IMG/VR virus record: IMGVR_UViG_3300036770_001780
Location: 1 to 64,000 of that record
From: a virus
DNA: 64,000 nt
Direction: 5' to 3' (one strand)
Shown: piece after piece, positions 45,424 through 54,973 of the stretch
Layout: every line of letters starts with the position of its first letter
Position numbering within the stretch: the stretch's first letter is position 1
The notes under the pieces: generated by a model
Database searches by the model: none
Told to the model about the DNA's origin: nothing
The model's input: only the letters and a program-made list of their open reading frames with translations
Position numbers and translations under genes: made by a program

Positions 45424-45686
45424 TGCCTTCTTCGGTCACGATTACCCCTCGCAAGCTTTTCAAGGAAGACTTGCAGTTGACTACCAGCCCTAATGCCGCT
45501 ACGTCTAACCAGACCGTGCTTGGCCTTGGTTCGGTCGCTCTCAATCCGATTGACGCAGTTCTTTACTCTGCCTTTATCCAAGCCGCAGACGACCAAGCAG
45601 CTCATAACGCAGGAGTTGACAAAGGATATCTCTACTACAATACATCTACCAGTAAGCTGAAGACCCAGATGACCCACGGCAACTAA
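45423..45686 (+). CDS. Small hypothetical virion-region protein
   Basis: 87 aa; the ATG overlaps the previous stop (TAATG). MPSSVTITPRKLFKEDLQLT start; Ala-rich helix (SAFIQAADDQAAHNAGVDKG). No family recognised. Confidence 0.55.
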   Translation: MPSSVTITPRKLFKEDLQLTTSPNAATSNQTVLGLGSVALNPIDAVLYSAFIQAADDQAAHNAGVDKGYLYYNTSTSKLKTQMTHGN

Positions 45687-45688
45687 TC

Positions 45689-48600
45689 ATGGCTCAAAAC
45701 GTAACGCAGAGATTCCCATTTTCAAATAAAGGTGTCGTTCAAAAGATCGACATCAACCAACTGCAAGATGGTCAGTACTCATTCCTTTTGAATACTGTTT
45801 CCGAGCAGGAGGGGTCTCTGTCTCCTCGTTACGGACATCTTAATCTGACTGGTTCTTGGCCTAGCGGGACTCCGGCTTACGCAACTTCACTCCATGTATC
45901 CCAAATAGGAGCCACGTCAACTCCGACGTTTTTTCTTTCTGAAGGCACTAATATATACCGCAAGATCGGACCTTCGGGAAACTACGAACTGATAGCTTAC
46001 AATGTATCTACCTCAAACAAGCGACCCGGCATAGCTACGTACAAAACAGATCAAGTCGGAACAACCGGCATGACTTATATCGCCACAGGGTATAATGCAT
46101 ATCCTGGCGGCGACTACACAAGGGGGATGATCCGCAATAACGGCGTTGCTGCATCGACCGCTAAGTACTGGGGTATAATCCCGCCAGCCAAGCCAGCCTT
46201 GATTACGCCCAGCACTATGACTATCAAGGATATAGTCGTGACTGGATCTTCCGGCACTATCAACTTGGCTAATAATCGCGCTACAAACAACATCGCAAGC
46301 GCCACTGAAGAGCCTTCAGGTTCTAAGTTCTGGAAGATAACATTGTCTGGATCTCCAAGCCCCCAATGGCTCCCTGGCGTATATATCACGGATGGATCCG
46401 GGCAGGCGTCTGTCATAGAGAAGGTTGACAAGAACGGAGTCGTTTACGCTTACTTCGCCAATCAGCCAACTACATCCATCACGGCAAAGGAAACCGCTAC
46501 TATTACAGCCTCTAGTGCGGGTGTTCCCTTTTCTGTGTCTTCTGCGACATTTTCACCCCTTGTTGACTTGTCATTTGGGCAACAAAACGAGGACGAGGGG
46601 TATATCAGCGACGACACAGTTGCCTTGTCCTTTTATACCCAGTACCCTGAGAGGATATACGACATCAGGCTTAGGTTGTACGTATCGAATGATGACTACT
46701 ATGAGAAGGCTATCTCTCCGGGGGAGGCTCAAAATCTCCAAAACGCAGCCACGTCAAACTCCACAACAGACCCAGACAACCCAGAAGCCGCTTCAGAACT
46801 ATGGAACTACGGCAGGGCGCTAGAGTCTAATGACTACACTATCCCTACAGGAGTAAAGATTAACTACGACCAGACTCAAGCCGGGTTGAACCCAGCGTTC
46901 CTTACGCCATCAAAATCTGGCGTCGGAGGGTGGAGTCAGGTAGAGATATCCAAGCGGTCATTCGTAGCCGTTGGCGGCTCCGGCAGTCCTGTAGACGGAT
47001 CCGGAAGACTTAGCTGGGCTAATATCACGAAAGTCGAAGTGCTAGTCCGCCCGGTACTAGCTACCGATGTAGTGTCTTTCAAGCTAGGCGCAATCTTCGC
47101 TTACGGCGGCAAGGGTATTAACTCGAACTACAACGCAAAGCTAACTCCTTATCGCTATGTCTACACGTACAAGAATAGTGCTACAGGAGCAGAGAGCAAT
47201 CCCTCTATCGAGATGGTTCCGGAAAACGGTCTAAACCTAATCCGGCAGGGCATTAACGTGAACATGCTCGGAATAGACCAGACGGACACGCAAAGCTTCA
47301 GTTCTGAAGTGGATAAGATTTATGTGTATAGGTCTGGAGGTTCGTTTGTTGACGGATTCTACCGGCGAGTAGGTATTATCAATAACGTTGATGCCGGGGC
47401 AGTGAATTTCATAGATACCGCTGACGATATCTCGATTGCGGGAGCGCCTATTGCGGAGTTCGACAACGATGCTCCCGTTACTTCTGATATAGGCTTCGAG
47501 TATCGAGCAAAAACGAGCGGCGCTATAACCAGGAATGTCTTGTCAACCATCACACTTACTGACATCACATACCCTGGTGGCGGCGATTTAAGGTCTATCC
47601 TTACCCCCGGAACGGTAGTAAATATCGGAGGTGCTTCCGATCTAGCCACCGCTGCCAACACAACAGGCAAGCAAGAGTCCTGCATCGTTCTCTCTGTTGG
47701 CGCTTCTTCTTTTACGACCTATACTCAGTACGATCACGTAACCGGGGAATACATTACATGGGATACCAACGCCGGTAAATCCTGCGATGTGCTCTGCTCC
47801 GCTCTTAACCGCATGTGGGTATCTGGAGACACGGCCAACCCGCATATTCTGTATTCGTCAAAGACGGGAAGGCCGGAATCATTTCCGGTGATTAACGAGA
47901 TAACTGGTAATCCTCACGTAATAGCAGTATCATCTCCTGATAATCCGATAAACGGCATTGCTGAGTTCAATAGCGAGATTGTCTGCCTGTGCCAGAACGG
48001 GATCTATACTGTAAGGCTCGACAACGGAAGGCTCATTGGGCCGTTCAAGACTCCAGCTAATAGAGGGCTAGTGCTCAAGCACGCATGGGGATACGTCGAT
48101 AACGAGATATGGTTCCTTAGTAACGACGGCATCTACGCTTGGGGCGGCGGATCGGTACGGAAGGTTACATTTGCGATTGACTTCATCTTTAACCGAAAGA
48201 AAGTTAACGATATCGCCTTTTTCGACCGAAGCAACTCTACATATTACCCGCTTTGCAATATCCAACAAAAGAACAATGAGGTGTTTTTCAACTACATCAA
48301 CTCGGATGGCTGGTTCTTTATCCTTCGATACAATCTCTTGTTTGACCGATGGAGCCTTGACGAGGTGTACGATCCAGCTCAGTTGCAATACCCAAACGGA
48401 GAGTCTACCAGAAACGGAATCAACCTAAGGCCGACAGCTATAACTGCACTTGCGGCGGAGAAGGCAAGTGGTAAATTGTATGCGTCTAAGACGATAGCCA
48501 CAGGAGACTGGAACGACCCAGGCGGTGCTTCTTTTGGGATGTCCTTAATCGACTACGACGAAGTTTCCACCTATACCGATAACGGAGAGCCAATCTACTA

Positions 48601-51013
48601 TCAAGCGGAAACAAAGTTCTACGACATGGGCGCTGCCTTGGTGAAAAAGAACTTCACCGATATTGGCCTTGAGTTCACGTCAGGGACTGGCACTGACGCT
48701 GGGAACACTTTCTTCTACCGGGTTTACTACGACTACCTAGCTAACGCCATAAATGCAAGCACGCTGACGGCAGCCGACAACGGGAAGACTTACGAGATAT
48801 TGTTTGCAGGGACGACCGACTTTACCACTATCGGTGCGGCAAGCAGTACAGTGGGACTGACGTTTGTGAAGTCGGGCGCTGGAGCTACGGGAACTGGCTC
48901 AGTAATAGAAGTAGACGCTGGCGCTATATCAAACGCATCTTCTGGCCGTCAAATCGCAGAGTTTCCACTTCAACAATTAAGTAACGCTTCTTCAGGAAGA
49001 GAGGCTCGCGCCGCCTTATTCAGCCTTCATGGGTTATCGAAGGCATACAACACATTCCACAACTTTGCCTACACATTCATACCTCTTTCCGATGTAATCA
49101 AGGGCAGGGTAACGGACTGGGACGACCTGGGCCACCCATTTGATAAGAGGCTCTTCAACGTAACCATTGAGTACGACAACAACAATACAAACCTAGTCTT
49201 ACTACTAGATACCATTAGTGGATTAAATAGCGCCACTACAACCCTTGGAGCGCAGACTATCACTCTTCCGGCCAAGGTCGGCAGGGCTAAGAGCAGTATC
49301 CCCATTACCGCCGATATCATCGCCAAGATGGTAAGGATCCGCCCTCAAGTAGCTACAACTGATTACCAGATATTCAACTACTCCTTCCAGAAGGAAGACT
49401 ACCCAAGGGATATCGTCAATAACACCGACTGGTCGGACCTTGGTTATGCATACGAGAAGAGGCTGTATCAGTTGTATATCAATTGCGACACCAACAGTCA
49501 GAACGTCAGTGTCGCCATTGAAGCAGACGGCGCTGTGCTTCAGACTGTCACTGTAAACGGAAGCGCGACGAATCGTATGCAGACGATTCCGATCAATAAA
49601 GACCTGATCGGAAAGCTAATCAGGCTAAAGGTGTCCGGTGCTATCCCTTCTGGAGGAAAGTTCCAGTTATTCGACTTCAAGTTTGATTACGAGAAACTCC
49701 CCCAGCCTGCCGTCCTATCTACTCCGTGGACGGACTTTGGATACGACTACTTGAAGTACGCCGAGCAAGTCAGCTTCGATGTGAATACGAACAATCAGCC
49801 TGTTCCTGTTTCAATCTACGGAGACGGCGTACTAATGCAGACCGTGACCGTGACCGGCACTCAGGCTAATAGGAACCAGATTATAACACTGGATCCGGGG
49901 CTTACTTTCCGTACAATGAGGCTTGAAGTTGGTGTTATTCCGGCAGGCGGAAGGTTCCAGTTATGGGATTATAGGCCAATCTTCCGACCAGCGGATAAGG
50001 GAGAGGTTTACCACACGTTCGACTGGGACAACCTTGAGCATCCATACGACAAAAAGATCAGCGAAGTAACCATTGAGTTCGAGACTACTACCGCTGACGT
50101 AAGAATAGCTATCGACACGCTATCAGGCATAGACGGGAACACCAGAACCACTCCCTTCCAAACCCTAACCCTACCCAACACTAGCGGGAATAGAGGCTTT
50201 AAGACGTTCCCGATCAACGAGACGATATGCAAGATGGTTCGGGTCCGTGCCCTTGGACAGCTATCTGACAACAAACTGCTTGCCTCGTTCAAGATGTGGG
50301 GATATAGGTTCGGCAACACGATCCCGTATCCTCCCGATATTCAGCGGTTTTCTGAATGGACCGACTTGGATTACCCTTGCGACAAGATATTCCGTGGAGT
50401 CGGCCTTACGATTGATACTGGCGGCGTGAACTGCACTGTTAATCTTGAAGTCGATGGAGTCATTAAAGAGACTTTCACGGTCAACACTACAAGCGCGTCC
50501 CGGCAGGTATTTCTGACCGCACAAGACAATGTGGAAATCATTGGGAAGATGTATCGCCTTACCTTCATCCCAGGAGTTAACGGCAAAGCGCAAGTATTCG
50601 GCGTGCCGCAATTTAACACGGTAAAAGACTCTTGCCCATTTGTCTTTCTTGACAGCTACGAGCAAGGTCTAGGAAGCGCGGGGTATTCGGCATTGAAGCA
50701 GTTCTGGGCTGATTACAAGTGCGCTGGGAGCATAATCATTAAGTTCTACAACGAAGAAAATGTCTTGTTCTATTCCAAGACGCTTCCGCCACACGCATCT
50801 AGGGACGTGCAAAGATTCTACTTGCCATCGAAAAATGGTAACGTGATAAACAAGAGCAAGAAGCATCGGATAACGATTGAGTCCGCAGACCCGGCTCTGC
50901 CGTTTAAGTGGTACAGGGACACCTCCAGGCTGGAGTACATTAACCTGTCATCCGATCAGCGCCAAGGGTATTATCAATTTATCCCGTGGACCAATATGCA
51001 ATTGCCGGTATAA
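45689..51013 (+). CDS. Giant multi-repeat tail protein
   Basis: 1,774 aa, the largest complete gene. N-terminal RFPFSNKGVVQKIDINQLQD ... SLSPRYGHLNL and a propeller-like middle (ILYSSKTGRPESFPVINEIT, GIAEFNSEIVCLCQNGIYTV) recall podovirus tail nozzle/stabilisation proteins. Near residue 1040 lies a module of the type KTYEILFAGTTDFTTIGAAS found in phage tails. From about residue 1130 to 1660, five roughly 95-residue beta repeats occur, each opening WxDLGxxxxKR and containing VxVxIxxDG...TLP. Likely a tail tube or knob component with receptor-facing repeats. Confidence 0.7.
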   Translation: MAQNVTQRFPFSNKGVVQKIDINQLQDGQYSFLLNTVSEQEGSLSPRYGHLNLTGSWPSGTPAYATSLHVSQIGATSTPTFFLSEGTNIYRKIGPSGNYELIAYNVSTSNKRPGIATYKTDQVGTTGMTYIATGYNAYPGGDYTRGMIRNNGVAASTAKYWGIIPPAKPALITPSTMTIKDIVVTGSSGTINLANNRATNNIASATEEPSGSKFWKITLSGSPSPQWLPGVYITDGSGQASVIEKVDKNGVVYAYFANQPTTSITAKETATITASSAGVPFSVSSATFSPLVDLSFGQQNEDEGYISDDTVALSFYTQYPERIYDIRLRLYVSNDDYYEKAISPGEAQNLQNAATSNSTTDPDNPEAASELWNYGRALESNDYTIPTGVKINYDQTQAGLNPAFLTPSKSGVGGWSQVEISKRSFVAVGGSGSPVDGSGRLSWANITKVEVLVRPVLATDVVSFKLGAIFAYGGKGINSNYNAKLTPYRYVYTYKNSATGAESNPSIEMVPENGLNLIRQGINVNMLGIDQTDTQSFSSEVDKIYVYRSGGSFVDGFYRRVGIINNVDAGAVNFIDTADDISIAGAPIAEFDNDAPVTSDIGFEYRAKTSGAITRNVLSTITLTDITYPGGGDLRSILTPGTVVNIGGASDLATAANTTGKQESCIVLSVGASSFTTYTQYDHVTGEYITWDTNAGKSCDVLCSALNRMWVSGDTANPHILYSSKTGRPESFPVINEITGNPHVIAVSSPDNPINGIAEFNSEIVCLCQNGIYTVRLDNGRLIGPFKTPANRGLVLKHAWGYVDNEIWFLSNDGIYAWGGGSVRKVTFAIDFIFNRKKVNDIAFFDRSNSTYYPLCNIQQKNNEVFFNYINSDGWFFILRYNLLFDRWSLDEVYDPAQLQYPNGESTRNGINLRPTAITALAAEKASGKLYASKTIATGDWNDPGGASFGMSLIDYDEVSTYTDNGEPIYYQAETKFYDMGAALVKKNFTDIGLEFTSGTGTDAGNTFFYRVYYDYLANAINASTLTAADNGKTYEILFAGTTDFTTIGAASSTVGLTFVKSGAGATGTGSVIEVDAGAISNASSGRQIAEFPLQQLSNASSGREARAALFSLHGLSKAYNTFHNFAYTFIPLSDVIKGRVTDWDDLGHPFDKRLFNVTIEYDNNNTNLVLLLDTISGLNSATTTLGAQTITLPAKVGRAKSSIPITADIIAKMVRIRPQVATTDYQIFNYSFQKEDYPRDIVNNTDWSDLGYAYEKRLYQLYINCDTNSQNVSVAIEADGAVLQTVTVNGSATNRMQTIPINKDLIGKLIRLKVSGAIPSGGKFQLFDFKFDYEKLPQPAVLSTPWTDFGYDYLKYAEQVSFDVNTNNQPVPVSIYGDGVLMQTVTVTGTQANRNQIITLDPGLTFRTMRLEVGVIPAGGRFQLWDYRPIFRPADKGEVYHTFDWDNLEHPYDKKISEVTIEFETTTADVRIAIDTLSGIDGNTRTTPFQTLTLPNTSGNRGFKTFPINETICKMVRVRALGQLSDNKLLASFKMWGYRFGNTIPYPPDIQRFSEWTDLDYPCDKIFRGVGLTIDTGGVNCTVNLEVDGVIKETFTVNTTSASRQVFLTAQDNVEIIGKMYRLTFIPGVNGKAQVFGVPQFNTVKDSCPFVFLDSYEQGLGSAGYSALKQFWADYKCAGSIIIKFYNEENVLFYSKTLPPHASRDVQRFYLPSKNGNVINKSKKHRITIESADPALPFKWYRDTSRLEYINLSSDQRQGYYQFIPWTNMQLPV

Positions 51014-51016
51014 CAC

Positions 51017-51637
51017 ATGGAAACCAAAGAACCAGATAGCAGATTATCAGTTCGCAAGGAAGACTTGGACGACCAAGAGTTATACCGCCTAAATCAAGTC
51101 ATAAGCGATCTGTACTCTAAGATAAACTCCGCTCGGGATGGCGCTGGAGATGGGTCTTCGAGGAACTTCACGCGATCTGGCGTTAAGCCTTCTGATGGAG
51201 TGACTTCCTCTCTCCCGCCTCCGGCTCCTCCTGGATCTACTGGCGCAGGAGAGTACTTTATTCGTTTTGTGGATGAAAGCAATTCGGTAGCGGCTGGCAC
51301 TGACATCGGAACTACTTGGGGTAGGATTGATTGCGCCACTGGAGAGTCAGTAAAAGTTCAGGAGATCGGAATCGTTTCCAGGATACCTCCATCCGGTGCC
51401 TCTTTTATCGTAGACATACTTTACTCAATAGACTCCGGGGCGACGTGGACTAGCCTATTCCCATTAGGAACCGCCAACAAGCTAGTCTTGCCTTCCGGTT
51501 CGAGGGTAGCAACAAATACCAACTTTGCAGTATCCGTACTCCCGCGAAATGCCCTACTGAGGACTGATTACCTTCAGGTAGGTTCTAGTATCAGTGGAGG
51601 CGGTATTGTGATAACCTTAAACGGAGAGATAATCTAA
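51017..51637 (+). CDS. Tail/fibre-associated protein
   Basis: 206 aa. Helical head (KEDLDDQELYRLNQVISDLY), Pro/Gly linker (SSLPPPAPPGSTGAG) and a beta-rich C-terminus (GTTWGRIDCATGESVKVQEI). Probably attaches to the tail protein encoded upstream. Confidence 0.55.
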   Translation: METKEPDSRLSVRKEDLDDQELYRLNQVISDLYSKINSARDGAGDGSSRNFTRSGVKPSDGVTSSLPPPAPPGSTGAGEYFIRFVDESNSVAAGTDIGTTWGRIDCATGESVKVQEIGIVSRIPPSGASFIVDILYSIDSGATWTSLFPLGTANKLVLPSGSRVATNTNFAVSVLPRNALLRTDYLQVGSSISGGGIVITLNGEII

Positions 51638-53067
51638 TGAATATTCCCTACGCTTCACCTATTGAGTTTGTCGCTATAAATGGATCGGACGCGGCAACCC
51701 ACATTGATGAGCTGTATGACGTGTTAGATGATTGCCAGTGGGTGTTGTCGGACACGACTGGAACCGCAGTTGCGACCATTACTAGTACAAATGCTTCTAA
51801 TGGCGATACCGTAACCGTTGGGACGATTGTATACAAATTTGTAAACACACTCGCAGCCGCGTACGACGTTCTGATCGGAGCTACGGCGGATGATACGGCA
51901 GATAATCTTGCCGCCGCGATCAATGACACTTCCGGAGAGGGCGTTCAGTACGGAACGGGGACAGCGGCGAATCCGGATGTTACTGCTGTGTCCAGTGTGG
52001 CGACCGTTACCGTCACCAACATATCAACAGGGGCTGTGTCGGTCTCTTTGAGCGCGAATGCCTCATTTCGCGTAACGTGGTCAAGTCTATTCACAACAGG
52101 GGGTGGATTTGCGGCATACAGCAGAGCGGATCACCCATGCGGATATCAGGTTAGGCTTAATGCTTACATAGGATCCACTTCTCCTTCCTCTACTGTTCGA
52201 AATGTCTTTTATCGAGTTTCAAGCGCAGACGTAAGTAGAAATATAAATAGAGTATTCGTCACAATGGCTGCCACCAGGACGTACAGGGTAAGGGCAACTC
52301 CTTACGATTGCTTTGTGTTTCGAACTGGAACTACAAGTGATAATTTCTATTGTGGCGCTTTGTGGAATCCTGTCGAGTGGGCACCACCTGCAATCACCGC
52401 AATTACAACCGGATCGCCAACCACCATAACCCAGACAGCACACGGATTAAGCACTGGACAAGATGTAACTCTTTGCGGTATTACTGGATCTGCTTCATGG
52501 GAAGGAACAACCGGAAGTCCCTACCCTGTTAATGTTGTAGACGCAGACAACTATACTATACCGCTCGACTCCACTTCCTTTGGAACTCCTGTTTCTCTTG
52601 GAACAGCCGGAGACAACTCCCAAATAAGCCTAGCTATACTCGTAGCAGGAGTAGGGTCTAGTAGTAATAACTTTAGAAGCGATATATCTTTAGAATTATT
52701 CGACCCTTCTCAAGTGTCCTCAGGCTGGGCACACCTAAATGGAACTGTCTATTCAGATAGGTCCATAGCCAGCACGATAGCATGTTGCGCTATAACTCCT
52801 CTCACTAATTCATCGCTTAGGGTTGGAGATTCTAACTACTATGTATATCAGCCAGCGATAGTATCACTTGCTGGACAAACATTGACGTTCCCAAAACTAA
52901 TGGGGTGTATATGGAACGCTGTCATGTATCAAGCGCCGGGAGCGGTCGAGACCGACCTAGACCAAATACCATTAGATTCAAGAAAGTTTTACAACCTCAA
53001 GATAGGCAATATCTCTCCCCTCGCACAGAGAGGCGCGCTCTTCATAGAGGTTCCAGCGGCTCCATAA
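51637..53067 (+). CDS. Fibre-like protein
   Basis: 476 aa. A module GDTVTVGTIVYKFVNTLAAA ... DDTADNLAAAINDTSGEGVQ common in phage fibres (residues about 63-130). A 'TAHGLSTGQDVTL' beta module follows around 265-310, like that in the exported protein at 26641. The C-terminal half is beta-rich. Likely receptor-binding or structural fibre. Confidence 0.65.
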   Translation: MNIPYASPIEFVAINGSDAATHIDELYDVLDDCQWVLSDTTGTAVATITSTNASNGDTVTVGTIVYKFVNTLAAAYDVLIGATADDTADNLAAAINDTSGEGVQYGTGTAANPDVTAVSSVATVTVTNISTGAVSVSLSANASFRVTWSSLFTTGGGFAAYSRADHPCGYQVRLNAYIGSTSPSSTVRNVFYRVSSADVSRNINRVFVTMAATRTYRVRATPYDCFVFRTGTTSDNFYCGALWNPVEWAPPAITAITTGSPTTITQTAHGLSTGQDVTLCGITGSASWEGTTGSPYPVNVVDADNYTIPLDSTSFGTPVSLGTAGDNSQISLAILVAGVGSSSNNFRSDISLELFDPSQVSSGWAHLNGTVYSDRSIASTIACCAITPLTNSSLRVGDSNYYVYQPAIVSLAGQTLTFPKLMGCIWNAVMYQAPGAVETDLDQIPLDSRKFYNLKIGNISPLAQRGALFIEVPAAP

Positions 53068-53077
53068 GGTAAAGACC

Positions 53078-53404
53078 ATGCCAAGAGTAACGTTTGAGCA
53101 AGTGCAGTGGGGCGATCTGTCCAGCAAGAACTACGGATCCGGTAGCGGAATCGGAAGCTTTGCCGAAGACGTAATTCAGCACGAGATAGAATACGAAACC
53201 GATGGAAAATTTGGCGGACCAGAAAGCTTTACGGACTCTACGCCAAATACATACAACGCCGCCATGCTTGACGTATCGGTTTCGTCTCTAAGGAATGAGA
53301 TAGTAAGGGCTGCTAAAATCGAACCAAGGGTGATAGCTGGTGCCGTCATCATATACGACGGTGCACTAATATTCGGTAATTGTTACTCTGTTGGGTGGCG
53401 GTAG
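53078..53404 (+). CDS. Small hypothetical virion-region protein
   Basis: 108 aa. MPRVTFEQVQWGDLSSKNYG, then helical and beta parts (IEPRVIAGAVIIYDGALIFG). No family recognised. Confidence 0.55.
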   Translation: MPRVTFEQVQWGDLSSKNYGSGSGIGSFAEDVIQHEIEYETDGKFGGPESFTDSTPNTYNAAMLDVSVSSLRNEIVRAAKIEPRVIAGAVIIYDGALIFGNCYSVGWR

Positions 53405-53434
53405 TCAACTGCAATTTCTTCAGTAAGGAATCGA

Positions 53435-53983
53435 ATGATAGCAATAGAGCCAATTAACAAATTCCCCGACCTAATCGGATTATGGTATCTGACGATGGCC
53501 CACTCGGGACGGGCAAGCAGCGTCTTTTACTCGTTCCCTCACGACCTTAAAACATCTCTCGACTGGGCGATGAACACGACGGCCTTCTATGGGGCTTTCC
53601 GAGGTAAAGAACTGATCGGCGCTGGCTGGGTGGATAATCTACTGGTAATCGGATCCGATCCTCCAATGACCAAGGCAGAACTAGGGTTTGGGTTCATGCC
53701 TAGCTGTAGTATATTCGAGGCTTTACACGCTGGCCGTCTCATGTTAGACTATACCTTTGACGTGTACGGTATCGACTTCCTGTTTGGTACAACTCCTTTA
53801 TCAAATAAAGCCGCACTCGCATACGCCAAAAGATTAGGGCTAAGGCAATACGAGCCAGTCGATAATTTCTGTACCTACCAAGGCAAGATCGACGCTTGCG
53901 TAACCTCAGCCGTATCAAAGGAGGCATGGATTGAGCGAAGAAACAAAGAAGAATATCGAGTCGTTTCTAAAGTCGGCTCGTAA
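53435..53983 (+). CDS. GNAT-fold acetyltransferase-like protein
   Basis: 182 aa. AFYGAFRGKELIGAGWVDNL, IFEALHAGRLMLDYTFDVYG and TTPLSNKAALAYAKRLGLRQ follow the GNAT order (strand 4, long helix, terminal substrate loop). Podoviruses often carry such a protein in the virion module. AAGGAA upstream. Its 3' end overlaps recA by 53 nt. Confidence 0.7.
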   Translation: MIAIEPINKFPDLIGLWYLTMAHSGRASSVFYSFPHDLKTSLDWAMNTTAFYGAFRGKELIGAGWVDNLLVIGSDPPMTKAELGFGFMPSCSIFEALHAGRLMLDYTFDVYGIDFLFGTTPLSNKAALAYAKRLGLRQYEPVDNFCTYQGKIDACVTSAVSKEAWIERRNKEEYRVVSKVGS

Positions 53984-54908
53984 GGAATTTGGCGATGAGT
54001 CTGTAATCACCGCCAAGGATAAAAAGACCAACGTAGATGTCATATCAACTGGCTCTGTGAAGATAGACATCGCTACCGGAATCGGCGGAATCCCTCGTGG
54101 AAGGATTACGGAAGTCTTTGGAATGGAATCGTCTGGCAAGACTACGCTTGCCCTGCAAGCCGCCGCAAACTGCCAGAAAGCAGGCCATAGCGTCCTGTTC
54201 GTTGACGTAGAGCACGCCCTCGACCCGAAGTACGCCCGTAACCTCGGTATCGACATGGACGAGTTGATTATAAGTCAGCCTGATAACGGAGAGCAGGCGT
54301 TGGACATCATCAAGTTCGGCTTGCAGTCTAAGGCCTTCGGTATGATTGTACTTGACTCAGTAGCCTCACTGGTTCCCCGAGTGGTCTTCGAGGGCGACAT
54401 GGCAGATGCTAATGTTGGCATAGTGGCAAGACTAATGTCTAAGGCTTGTCCGCTCTTTGCTGACCTAGCATCTGACGCCAACACAGCCGTTTTAATGATT
54501 AACCAGATACGGTCTACCATCGGAATATCGTACGGAGATCCCACGGTCACCAGCGGAGGAAAGGCGCTGAAGTTCTACGCTTCAGTCCGTATGCAAACGT
54601 TCCGCTCTACTCTTCACAAAGATGGCGAGCTGGTGGTGGGTAATACTGTAAAAGTGAAAGTTGTAAAGAACAAGCTGGCCCCGCCTTTCCGTGAGTGCGA
54701 AACCGAAATAGTTTACGGCGAAGGGTTTAGCCGGGAAAGCGACCTGATTGATCTTGGTCAAGAAAAGGGATTTATCGAACGAAGCGGGGCTTGGTACACG
54801 ATAAACGGAGAGCGATTGCAGGGCAAGGAGAAAGCAACTCAGTACTTGTTAGTTAACCCGGCTTACTGTTCTGAGTTGGAAGCGCAAGTTATCGCAACCC
54901 TCGGGTAG
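53931..54908 (+). CDS. recA: RecA recombinase
   Basis: 325 aa from TTG with a near-perfect AAAGGAGG 6 nt upstream. Walker A GMESSGKT (64-71; Met replaces the usual Pro), LFVDVEHALDPKYARNLGID, ISQPDNGEQALDI and LMINQIRSTIGISYGDPTVT (loop L2) are diagnostic. The acidic C-terminal tail of bacterial RecA is missing. Strand exchange for phage recombination or repair. Its position inside the tail module rather than the replication module is odd. Confidence 0.95.
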   Translation: MSEETKKNIESFLKSARKEFGDESVITAKDKKTNVDVISTGSVKIDIATGIGGIPRGRITEVFGMESSGKTTLALQAAANCQKAGHSVLFVDVEHALDPKYARNLGIDMDELIISQPDNGEQALDIIKFGLQSKAFGMIVLDSVASLVPRVVFEGDMADANVGIVARLMSKACPLFADLASDANTAVLMINQIRSTIGISYGDPTVTSGGKALKFYASVRMQTFRSTLHKDGELVVGNTVKVKVVKNKLAPPFRECETEIVYGEGFSRESDLIDLGQEKGFIERSGAWYTINGERLQGKEKATQYLLVNPAYCSELEAQVIATLG

Positions 54909-54917
54909 TATTTTACT

Positions 54918-54947
54918 TTGATATTGGGAGACTCCAAAACCTACAAT
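54918..54947 (+). promoter_or_regulatory. Promoter overlapping a terminator
   Basis: TTGATA (54918-54923), 18-nt spacer, TACAAT (54942-54947). The -10 lies in the loop of the terminator-like hairpin 54927-54965. Transcripts from here start inside the hairpin and so cannot form it. Confidence 0.55.
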
Positions 54948-54970
54948 CTAGGTAGAGGAGTCTCCTTTTA
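54927..54970 (+). terminator. Intrinsic terminator before the internal virion genes
   Basis: GGAGACTCC/GGAGTCTCC (54927-54935/54957-54965), inner ACCTA/TAGGT stem, then TTTTATTT. It would stop read-through from recA, while the overlapping promoter restarts transcription. Confidence 0.75.
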
Positions 54971-54973
54971 TTT

